This document shows positions 7,551 through 13,820 of a DNA stretch of 19,377 nucleotides, one piece after another. Location: contig JAXIHJ010000009.1 in assembly GCA_034189755.1 (NCBI GenBank), forward strand, positions 1-19,377. The letters run 5' to 3'. A program made the translations under genes and the position numbers. Each line of letters begins with the position of its first letter. Position 1 is the stretch's first letter. The stretch is from JAXIHJ01 sp034189755. Its GTDB lineage: Bacteria > Planctomycetota > Phycisphaerae > SM23-33. The notes below the pieces were generated by a model. The model was not told the origin of the DNA and ran no database searches. It saw only the letters and a list, made by a program, of their open reading frames with translations.

Positions 7551-8480
7551 ATGGCTAGGCCGTTAAGCAAAATCTCGCCCGCCTGGTGGGACTACACCAC
7601 ACTGGACGCGGAGTTGTTCGCAGATGCAGCGCGACTCACCGCCGAGCAGATGATGAACCTGTCACGGGAGGGATTTAGAGTCGTATTCTACGACACGCTG
7701 GATGATTTTTACCTGGCCGAGGCGTTGGAGTACGTTGAAGCCTGGAAGCAGGCCACGGCTGACAATCCTGTCGGTATCTGCGGGCCGATCGGGCCGACCG
7801 AGCAGTTGCCGCTTGTGGCGCGAATCGTTAATTCCATCGACCTGTCGCTCCGGCATGCCCATTTCTGGGGCATGGACGAATGGCTGATAGATGGAAAAGA
7901 AGCGCCGCTGGACCATCCGCTTTCGTTTGAAAAAGCCGACCGCGAACTGTGCTTTGGCCGCATTCGGCCCGAGCTGGCGATGCCGGAAGAAAACATGCAT
8001 TTTCCCAAGGCCGACACCGGCGAATATATCGCCAGTTGGGAAGGCGTTCGGTGTGCGGCCATGCAGGGAGGGCAGGGCGATGCGAAACATTGGGCGTTTA
8101 ACGACCCGCCGAGGCGCGAGGGCGAATACCAGGATAATCCGCCGCCGCCGGAGGAATACCTTAAGCTCTCGGCGCGCGTGGTGGACTTGCATCCGCTGAC
8201 GGTTTTTCAGAACGCCCGGTCCTCGGCAGAGGGTCGGATAGACGTGGTGCCGACGCAGGCGATTACCGTCGGGCCGGTCCAGACCTGGCAGACAGACAAG
8301 ATTTCCATCTGGCACCCCGGCGTGCACGACGATCAGCTCGGCATGAGGCTGACCACGCTGATGATATCGAAGAAAATCCCGGATAGCGCCGTTCCGATGT
8401 CGCTGCTGGCGCTGCATCCCGACGTGCAGTTTAATTTTTACCGGCCGGGCCTGCGCCGCTGCGAGGCGGGCATACATTGA
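7551..8480 (+). CDS. NagB-like glucosamine-6-phosphate deaminase/isomerase family protein
   Basis: A 309-residue protein related to glucosamine-6-phosphate deaminase (NagB/SugarP_isomerase fold). The first signature is WGMDEWL (106-112), matching the MDEY block whose Asp72 is the enolising base in E. coli NagB. The second is GGQGDAKHWAFNDP (173-186), matching GVGNDGHIAFNEP. The catalytic histidine is kept (H180), but the Asp141 position aligns with A178 and the Glu148 position with D185. Classical NagB uses those residues for ring opening, so the reaction or substrate may differ. The protein is also somewhat longer than NagB (about 260). The start ATG has AGGAG eight bases upstream and follows the deacetylase by 15 bp. 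Probable role: isomerisation and/or deamination of an amino-sugar, perhaps phosphorylated. The family call is fairly sure; the exact activity is not. Confidence 0.8.
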   Translation: MARPLSKISPAWWDYTTLDAELFADAARLTAEQMMNLSREGFRVVFYDTLDDFYLAEALEYVEAWKQATADNPVGICGPIGPTEQLPLVARIVNSIDLSLRHAHFWGMDEWLIDGKEAPLDHPLSFEKADRELCFGRIRPELAMPEENMHFPKADTGEYIASWEGVRCAAMQGGQGDAKHWAFNDPPRREGEYQDNPPPPEEYLKLSARVVDLHPLTVFQNARSSAEGRIDVVPTQAITVGPVQTWQTDKISIWHPGVHDDQLGMRLTTLMISKKIPDSAVPMSLLALHPDVQFNFYRPGLRRCEAGIH

Positions 8481-8493
8481 AGACCGACTCTAC

Positions 8494-9711
8494 ATGAACA
8501 ACCAAGCCGACAGAAAAGTCATGGTCGCCGGAAACCTGGTGTTGGACATCACGCCACGATTTCCAGCCGCCGATAAATTCGACTTCGGGCGGATGTTTTC
8601 GCCTGGAAAGCTTATACACGTCGGCGAAGCGGTCCTCAGCACCGGTGGCGCCGTCTCCAATACGGGCCTTGCGATGGCCAAGCTCGGCGTGGAGGTCATC
8701 CTCAACAGCAAGGTGGGCGACGACAATTTCGGCGAGATTCTAACCGGCCTGATCGGCAACCGGGCTGCCGCCAGGATCAAAAAAGTCTCCGAGCGGCCCA
8801 CTCCGTACACGCTGGTAATCGCCCCTCCGGATGTGGACCGGATTTTCCTTCACGCCCCCGGCACGTCCGACACCTTCGGCGCAGACGACGTTGATTATGA
8901 AGCCGCCGGAAGCTGCGACCTGTTCCATTTCGGCTATCCGCCGGTAATGAAACGTATGTATGAAAACGACGGCGAAGAACTGGCTGAAATCTTCCGTCGA
9001 ATCAAGGACATGGGACTCACGACGAGCCTGGACATGGCCCTGCCGGACCCGTCGAGCAGCGCCGGCGAGGCGAACTGGAGAAAAATCCTGGCGAATGCCT
9101 TGCCCTGCGTCGATATCTTCCTGCCGAGCATAGAGGAAATTACCTTTATGCTGGACAGGGATTTGTTCGAGAAAAGGTGCACCGAGGCCAAGGGGCGGGA
9201 CCCGGTTTTGTTCTACGAACCACGGGACTGCCAGGCAATCGCCGATAAGCTTCTATCCATGGGCGTCAAGACGGTCCTGCTCAAGATGGGGATCAGGGGC
9301 TGTTATCTGCGGACGGCGCAAGAGGCGAAGATGTCGGATGTGGGCAGGGCTTCTTTGCCGAAGGTCGCTCCGTGGTCGAATCGTGAACTGTGGGCCGCTT
9401 CGCTGCGGGCTGATTCGTTCGTCTCGGCCGTAGGGGCCGGCGACGCAACCATTGCGGGATTTCTGTGCGGTTTTATCCGTGGCTTTTCGCCGGAGGACTG
9501 TCTGAACATAGCGAGCATCGTCGGCTGGCAAAACGTACAGCGGCTGGACACACTCAGCGGGATAGAAGACTGGCCGAAGACGCTTAAGTTGCTGGGCGAC
9601 AAAACAATGCCTCGCAACCCCGCCGGATTGCAGGACAGTACATGGGACTTCTGTGCCCAACGGCAGGCATATAGCGGCCCGAACGACCAAAAGGCCAGCC
9701 GGCTCAAGTGA
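8494..9711 (+). CDS. PfkB-family carbohydrate kinase
   Basis: A 405-residue sugar kinase of the ribokinase/PfkB family, transferring phosphate from ATP to a sugar, sugar phosphate or nucleoside. The N-terminal substrate lobe has GNLVLDITPRF and GGAVSNTGLAMAKLG; the C-terminal signature VGAGDATIAGF places GAGD at 314-317, with D317 the catalytic base. The protein is longer than the usual 300-330 residues, owing to insertions in the middle and a tail of about 35 residues after the kinase fold. It follows the NagB-like gene by 13 bp without a clear Shine-Dalgarno, so translation may be coupled. It is the last gene of the operon. It may phosphorylate the deacetylated or isomerised sugar before aldol cleavage; the phosphoacceptor is unknown. 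Confidence 0.9.
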   Translation: MNNQADRKVMVAGNLVLDITPRFPAADKFDFGRMFSPGKLIHVGEAVLSTGGAVSNTGLAMAKLGVEVILNSKVGDDNFGEILTGLIGNRAAARIKKVSERPTPYTLVIAPPDVDRIFLHAPGTSDTFGADDVDYEAAGSCDLFHFGYPPVMKRMYENDGEELAEIFRRIKDMGLTTSLDMALPDPSSSAGEANWRKILANALPCVDIFLPSIEEITFMLDRDLFEKRCTEAKGRDPVLFYEPRDCQAIADKLLSMGVKTVLLKMGIRGCYLRTAQEAKMSDVGRASLPKVAPWSNRELWAASLRADSFVSAVGAGDATIAGFLCGFIRGFSPEDCLNIASIVGWQNVQRLDTLSGIEDWPKTLKLLGDKTMPRNPAGLQDSTWDFCAQRQAYSGPNDQKASRLK

Positions 9712-9739
9712 GGCCAGGGGGCAATATCACATCGGGTGT

Positions 9740-9768
9740 TTGAACTTGCCATCCGGCCCGCTTACAAT
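9740..9768 (+). promoter_or_regulatory. Predicted sigma-70-type promoter for the vWA/methyltransferase unit
   Basis: TTGAAC (9740-9745) and TACAAT (9763-9768) are separated by exactly 17 bp, 29 bp after the stop of the PfkB gene. Transcription would start near 9775, giving a leader of about 65 nt before the zinc-ribbon vWA start. This separates the next transcription unit from the sugar operon. Confidence 0.55.
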
Positions 9769-9840
9769 GCCTCTGGCAGGTGCGCGCCGGGCGCGACTCG
9801 CCGGATGAAGCCGTTGTCCCGAAAAACAAGGATTTTGGCC

Positions 9841-10770
9841 ATGGCTATCAAGATACGTTGCAGTGATTGTCGCAAGAAGATTTCCATTGATGAGGCCTTT
9901 GCCGGCAGCATGTGCCGCTGCCCGTACTGCAAGGCGATTGTCCTCGTGTCGGACAAAACCGACCCGTTGGGCCGCGGCGGCAGGCCTGATGCGCCGTCTG
10001 ATCGACCTGCGGAACCCGGCAAGGCCCCGGCTGCCGTGGAAGCCGTTGCAGCCGAGGAAATTCCAACCGCCGATCCGGTCAGGTTTCAGGGCATCGTTAC
10101 AATCATCCTGCTGGGCCTGCTGGTGGTGATGGTCGCGGCGGCCGTAGTGTTGTTCGTCCGGCTGATGTCGACCGGGTCGAACCAGGAGCCGTTCGATGAA
10201 CCTGCCGAGACGCAGGTCAACCCGTTTGTGCCCAGCACCGCCGAACCGGTCGTTGCGGGCGTCTCGATGGCGCCGCCGATCGTGTATGTGCTCGACACCA
10301 GTTCGAGCATGTTGGAGTTGTTCGATTTCGCCGTTGCTATGACGCGGATATCGATCCGGTCGCTGGAGGCCGGACAGGAATACAGCATCGTGTTGGCCGC
10401 TGCGCGATCCAACAAGGTTATGCCGGGCGGATACATCGGCGGGGGCGAGTCCGGCGAAGCCGTCGCCAAGGAATTTCTCGCCAATGTCCGCCGGCTGGGC
10501 GCCTCGGACATCTCCCAGGCGCTGTCCGTGGCGCTGGAGCAAAAGCCCAAGACGATCGTCCTGTATGCCCGCAAACCGGTTGACGACGCGATAAAGGTCG
10601 CCCGGCAGGCCAACTCCGCCGGCGTGAAGATTATCACCGTTACGCTGGACGGCGACGCCCATGCCCGACAGAGTATGGCTAACCTGGCCAAAGCGACCGG
10701 CGCGAAAAGTCAGGCATACAGCTTTTCCAGGCTTCAGAGTGAAATCCAGGACGCACCGCCACTGGAATAA
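9841..10770 (+). CDS. Zinc-ribbon, single-pass membrane protein with vWA-like domain
   Basis: A 309-residue protein with three parts. Residues 7-30 form a zinc ribbon (C7, C10, C27 and C30, plus C25). Residues about 83-108 are one hydrophobic transmembrane helix after a Pro/Ala-rich linker. Residues about 147-305 resemble a von Willebrand A domain with the metal-site motif DTSSS (D152, S154, S156). The topology implies a cytoplasmic zinc ribbon and an extracytoplasmic vWA domain. The start is the ATG at 9841, with AAGGA eight bases upstream; an in-frame ATG at 9736 overlaps the predicted promoter and is rejected. It is separated from the AcsE-like gene by 14 bp and probably co-transcribed. 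Such zinc-ribbon plus vWA proteins are common in Planctomycetota; no partner or ligand is known here. Confidence 0.82.
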   Translation: MAIKIRCSDCRKKISIDEAFAGSMCRCPYCKAIVLVSDKTDPLGRGGRPDAPSDRPAEPGKAPAAVEAVAAEEIPTADPVRFQGIVTIILLGLLVVMVAAAVVLFVRLMSTGSNQEPFDEPAETQVNPFVPSTAEPVVAGVSMAPPIVYVLDTSSSMLELFDFAVAMTRISIRSLEAGQEYSIVLAAARSNKVMPGGYIGGGESGEAVAKEFLANVRRLGASDISQALSVALEQKPKTIVLYARKPVDDAIKVARQANSAGVKIITVTLDGDAHARQSMANLAKATGAKSQAYSFSRLQSEIQDAPPLE

Positions 10771-10784
10771 CAGGAGAACGGATT

Positions 10785-11582
10785 TTGATTATCATCGGCG
10801 AGAAGATTAACGCCACGCGGAAGTCCATTACCGCGGCGCTGAACAGCAGGGACGACAAATTTATCATCGAGGTCGCGTGCCAGCAGGCCGACGCTGGCGC
10901 GGACTATCTCGACGTCAATGGCGGCGATCCGCGCGAAGGCAAAGAAGCCGAAAACATGGCCTGGCTGATGGAACTGGTGCAAGGCAATACTGACCTGCCG
11001 GTGGCTGTGGACTCGGCCGACCCGCAGGCCGTCAAGGTCGGACTCGGCCTGGCGAAGAAAAAGCCCATCCTCAACAGCATCTCGCTGGAGACGGACCGTA
11101 TCGAGAGCCTGCTGCCTATTGTCGCCGAGCACGACTGCATGGTAGTGGCCCTTCTTATGAGCGACAGCGGCACGCCAAACGCCGTGGACGACCGTCTCCG
11201 CAGCGCCGGGACGTTGATCGACAAGATTACCGGCACTGGCAGGAAGGTGGATGATATTATCATCGATCCGTGTTTCCTTCCCGTCTCGGCCGATCCGGCC
11301 AGCGGGCTGCGCGTTGTCGAGGCCATCGCAGCCATTCACAAAGAATGGCCTGGTGTACACATCGGCGGCGGCTGCTCGAACATCAGCTTCGGCCTGCCCA
11401 AGCGGAAGTACATCAACTTCGCGCTGCTGGGGCAGGCGATTTTCCACGGCATGGACACAGGAATTATCGACCCGTGCGTACCGGGCATCCTGGCGGCTAT
11501 CTATGCCGCCGAAGCCGTCGCCGGCAAGGACGAGTTCTGCATGAACTACGTTACAGCCGAACGCCAGGGCAAGCTGCCATAA
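10785..11582 (+). CDS. Methyltetrahydrofolate methyltransferase (AcsE/MeTr-like pterin-binding protein)
   Basis: A 265-residue TIM-barrel pterin-binding protein. Family landmarks: IIGEKINATRK at the start, ADYLDVNGG, VAVDSADP, IIIDPCFLPVSADP, and the hallmark GGCSNISFGLPKRK. Members such as AcsE move the methyl of 5-methyltetrahydrofolate to the cobalt of a corrinoid protein; others feed corrinoid-dependent demethylation. The start is a TTG with AGGAG eight bases upstream; it keeps the conserved N-terminal IIGEKIN, so the unusual codon is supported. No corrinoid protein, acetyl-CoA synthase or other Wood-Ljungdahl gene is adjacent. It follows the vWA gene by 14 bp. The methyl acceptor and pathway are unknown; a homologue of the pterin-binding domain of methionine synthase is a less likely alternative. 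Confidence 0.88.
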   Translation: MIIIGEKINATRKSITAALNSRDDKFIIEVACQQADAGADYLDVNGGDPREGKEAENMAWLMELVQGNTDLPVAVDSADPQAVKVGLGLAKKKPILNSISLETDRIESLLPIVAEHDCMVVALLMSDSGTPNAVDDRLRSAGTLIDKITGTGRKVDDIIIDPCFLPVSADPASGLRVVEAIAAIHKEWPGVHIGGGCSNISFGLPKRKYINFALLGQAIFHGMDTGIIDPCVPGILAAIYAAEAVAGKDEFCMNYVTAERQGKLP

Positions 11583-11626
11583 CCGCCTGTCTGCGAAGCC
11601 AAAGGCATTACCACTTCGGCTCCAAC

Positions 11627-11655
11627 TTGCTACTGAGGCATCGGCGCGTTATCCT
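11627..11655 (+). promoter_or_regulatory. Predicted promoter of yggS, close to its start codon
   Basis: TTGCTA (11627-11632) and TATCCT (11650-11655) are 17 bp apart, each matching consensus at four of six positions. The ATG of the downstream gene begins nine bases after the -10, about where transcription would start, and no Shine-Dalgarno is present. This fits a leaderless transcript but the boxes are weak. Confidence 0.35.
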
Positions 11656-11664
11656 TTTGCCGAC

Positions 11665-12399
11665 ATGGCCGTCAGCAGAAGCAGAATCGAGAAGAACCTT
11701 CAGCGCATTCGCAAGAATATCCAAGCCGCCTGCGATAAGGCTCAGCGGTTGCCGGGGGAAGTTTCGCTGGTGGCTGTGACCAAGTCGGTTGACCTTCAGA
11801 CCATCAAGAACCTGCTGGACGTTGGTCTGCGAGACCTCGGCGAGAGCCGTATCCAGCAGTTGACAGCCCGTGCCGATGAGCTGGACGGCTATCTTAGGCG
11901 CTGCCGTGCCACCGATAAACCATCTCCGGATGAGGTTCGCTGGCACATGGTCGGCCATCTTCAGCGGAACAAGGTCAGGCAGGCACTCGAAGTTGCGTGC
12001 ACAATCCATTCAGTCGATTCCCTCCGGCTGGCTGAAGCCATCAACGCGCGGGCCGAACGAGCCGAAAAAATCGCGGACGTATTGCTCCAGGTCAACTGCT
12101 CGCAGGAGTCGAAAAAACACGGCTGTGCCGTCGGGGCGGCGATGCATCTGGCGGAACTGATCTGCACCCTAAAACACGTCCGCCTGACGGGGCTGATGAC
12201 GATGGCGCCGCTGGCGAAAGACCCCGCAGAAAGCCGCACAGCCTTTTTGCGCCTGCGCGAGCTGTTCGAAGAAATCCGCAACGAGAAGGTCGGCGGAAAA
12301 AATTTCCGCCACCTGTCCATGGGCATGAGCCAGGACTACGCCGTCGCCGTCGAGGAAGGCGCAACAATCCTCCGAATCGGAACAGCTTTATTCGAATGA
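11665..12399 (+). CDS. yggS: YggS/PipY-family PLP-homeostasis protein
   Basis: A 244-residue member of the YggS (PLPBP, PROSC) family, a single-domain PLP-binding TIM barrel that buffers pyridoxal phosphate and affects amino-acid balance. Visible motifs: VAVTKS with the PLP-binding lysine near residue 38, LGESRIQQL, WHMVGHLQRNK, GLMTMAP, and the C-terminal LSMGMSQDYAVAVEEGAT followed by RIGTALF. The length is close to the usual 230-240. It is separated from the methyltransferase by 82 bp and has its own candidate promoter. No ribosome site precedes the ATG, so the transcript may be leaderless. The function assignment rests on strong family motifs; no known enzyme activity is associated with the family. 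Confidence 0.95.
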   Translation: MAVSRSRIEKNLQRIRKNIQAACDKAQRLPGEVSLVAVTKSVDLQTIKNLLDVGLRDLGESRIQQLTARADELDGYLRRCRATDKPSPDEVRWHMVGHLQRNKVRQALEVACTIHSVDSLRLAEAINARAERAEKIADVLLQVNCSQESKKHGCAVGAAMHLAELICTLKHVRLTGLMTMAPLAKDPAESRTAFLRLRELFEEIRNEKVGGKNFRHLSMGMSQDYAVAVEEGATILRIGTALFE

Positions 12400-12403
12400 C
12401 AGC

Positions 12404-12427
12404 AGGTTAGAGGTGAGAGGTTAGAGT
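12404..12427 (+). repeat. Short tandem copies of AGGTTAGAG, also found at 12719-12732
   Basis: AGGTTAGAGGTGAG (12404-12417) is followed directly by AGGTTAGAG. The same 14-mer recurs at 12719-12732, and its inverse (CTCTAACCT) at 12769-12777. The copies flank the tRNA-Ala gene. They are short and may be a degraded interspersed element; no transposase is nearby. Confidence 0.6.
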
Positions 12428-12456
12428 ATTTAGCGCAGCGGATCAGGAAAGCCCGA

Positions 12457-12483
12457 AGCCCACGGATGGCCATCCCGTGGGCT
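12457..12483 (+). terminator. Strong hairpin after yggS, possible terminator
   Basis: AGCCCACGG-AT pairs with ATCCCGTGGGCT to give about 11 base pairs with one bulged C and a GGCC loop. It lies 57 bp after the yggS stop, between convergent genes. A weak T-rich stretch (ACTTTACATT) follows, so rho-independent termination is plausible but not assured. The stem is symmetric and could act in both directions. Confidence 0.45.
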
Positions 12484-12583
12484 GTACTTTACATTGTACG
12501 TCAAATGGCTTGCCATGATTTGCCCTTCGACTCGCTTCGCTCAGGACATTCGATGCTGCTTACTCACGGCATGCCATTGAGAA

Positions 12584-12656
12584 TGGAGCCGAGGGGAGTC
12601 GAACCCCTGACCTGTTGATTGCGAACCAACCGCTCTCCCAACTGAGCTACGGCCCC
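12584..12656 (-). tRNA. tRNA-Ala, anticodon CGC
   Basis: Read on the minus strand, 73 bases fold as a full cloverleaf: acceptor GGGGCCG/CGGCTCC, D-stem GCTC/GAGC, anticodon stem GTTGG/TCAAC with loop TTCGCAA, and T-stem AGGGG/CCCCT with loop TTCGACT. The base after U33 starts the anticodon CGC, reading GCG (Ala). The acceptor has the G3:U70 wobble pair, the alanine identity element, which confirms the call. The discriminator is A73 and CCA is not encoded. Surrounding sequence from 12400 to 12770 contains no protein gene, only repeats and hairpins. Confidence 0.96.
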
Positions 12657-12717
12657 GCCTGTCCATCATAGTATACTCGTCTGTACGTGCGTTTGTGAAG
12701 TACGTTCCTTGCAAGAT

Positions 12718-12778
12718 AAGGTTAGAGGTGAGGCTCCGCGAATGTCGCAGCATTCGCTATTGTTGTTACTCTAACCTT
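12718..12778 (-). repeat. Nested inverted repeat overlapping the end of the radical SAM gene
   Basis: Outer arms AAGGTTAGAG (12718-12727) and CTCTAACCTT (12769-12778) are perfectly complementary over 10 bp. Inside, GCGAATG (12738-12744) pairs with CATTCGC (12751-12757) around a six-base loop. The TAG stop of the radical SAM gene lies within the right arm. It could end that minus-strand transcript, although no T-run follows, or it could be a small palindromic repeat element. Confidence 0.6.
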
Positions 12779-13820
12779 TCTGCGGCTCGTACGCGCATGC
12801 CGGCTCGGCTTCGAGGTAGTCGCCGGTGGCGGCGAACGCCCTGGCCCGGCAGCCGCCGCAGACGGTTTTAAATTCACATCGCCCGCACTTGCCTTTTAAC
12901 TGCTCGAAGTCGCGCAGCTTGGCGAACACGTTTGAACCTCGCCAGATGTCAGCCAGCGAATGCCGGCGCACTGAGCCGCAGCTCACCGGCAGGTAACCGC
13001 AGGGGAACACCTCGCCGGCGGAGCTGACGAAGATCACGGAGCCACCGGCCAGGCAGCCGCGCGACTGCGGCTTGATTCCGCGCTGCGTCGCGACACGGCA
13101 GTACTGTGGCGCACAGGTTGCCCGCAGCTCCAGGTGCCGGCTCATCTGGCGGTCGCATATCCAGTTCAGCACTTGCTCGCAGGTTTCCGGCGGCAGTTGG
13201 TGGGACCGGGATATTTCGGCGCCGCAGCCGACGGGAACGAGCAGGAACAGATGCAGCGCCACCGCCCGAAGCGAGCAGGCCAGTGCGTAAAGAGACGGCA
13301 GTTGATCGACGTTGTGTGCGGCGACGGTAGCGTTAATCTGGACGGCCGTGCCCGCATGTTGCAGTTCGGTAATGCCCGCAATGGCGCGGTCGAATGCGGA
13401 TTCCACACCACGGAATGCATCGTGTGTGGCTGCGTCTGCGCCGTCCAGACTGACGGCCACGCGGCGAAAGCCCGCGGCTGCAACCTGCTCAGCCGTCGCC
13501 GGGTCGATTAACGTGCCGTTGGTAGCCAGCGCCGTCGGCAGGTCCAGCCGGCGGGCGGCATCGGCCAGTTCACGCCAATCCTCACGCAGCAGAGGCTCGC
13601 CGCCGGAAAAGACGATAATCGGCTTACCCAGCGAGGCGGCTGATTCGAACACGCCCTGGACTTCTTCCGTGAGAAGCTCTTCCTCCGCTGCGGCTTCGGT
13701 CAGACGGCGGCAGTGCACGCAGCGCAGATTGCACCGCGCAGTCGATTCCCAAAAGAGCATCCGAAGCGGGGCGGCGTGTCCCCGGCCGCAGGCTGGTGTT
13801 TGTTTAGTCTGGGGGCTCAC
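12771..13820 (-). CDS. Radical SAM protein with C-terminal Fe-S domain, NirJ/AhbC/AhbD-like
   Basis: A 349-residue radical SAM enzyme. CNLRCVHC (C30, C34, C37) binds the SAM-cleaving 4Fe-4S cluster and GGEP (73-76) contacts SAM. The C-terminal part is SPASM-like: a CAPQYC segment, then GCLAGG, FPCGYLPV, GKCGRCEF and CGGCRARA, ending GDYLEAEPACAY. This set resembles NirJ, AhbC and AhbD, which remodel porphyrin side chains in heme d1 or siroheme-dependent heme synthesis; peptide-maturing SPASM enzymes such as PqqE are related alternatives. The start is a GTG overlapping the TPR gene stop by four bases (GTGA), implying translational coupling. No other heme gene is nearby, so the substrate is uncertain. 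Cytoplasmic and oxygen-sensitive by family. Confidence 0.8.
   Translation of the reverse strand: MSPQTKQTPACGRGHAAPLRMLFWESTARCNLRCVHCRRLTEAAAEEELLTEEVQGVFESAASLGKPIIVFSGGEPLLREDWRELADAARRLDLPTALATNGTLIDPATAEQVAAAGFRRVAVSLDGADAATHDAFRGVESAFDRAIAGITELQHAGTAVQINATVAAHNVDQLPSLYALACSLRAVALHLFLLVPVGCGAEISRSHQLPPETCEQVLNWICDRQMSRHLELRATCAPQYCRVATQRGIKPQSRGCLAGGSVIFVSSAGEVFPCGYLPVSCGSVRRHSLADIWRGSNVFAKLRDFEQLKGKCGRCEFKTVCGGCRARAFAATGDYLEAEPACAYEPQKG

Noticed and set aside
9727..10662. A 311-codon minus-strand open frame opposite the vWA gene
   Set aside because: The plus strand has a zinc ribbon, a membrane helix and a vWA motif with a good ribosome site; the antisense product is low-complexity and His/Arg/Gly-rich.
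12584..12656. Reading the tRNA anticodon as GCA (Cys)
   Set aside because: The loop is TTCGCAA with U33 directly before CGC, and the acceptor has the G3:U70 pair of tRNA-Ala.
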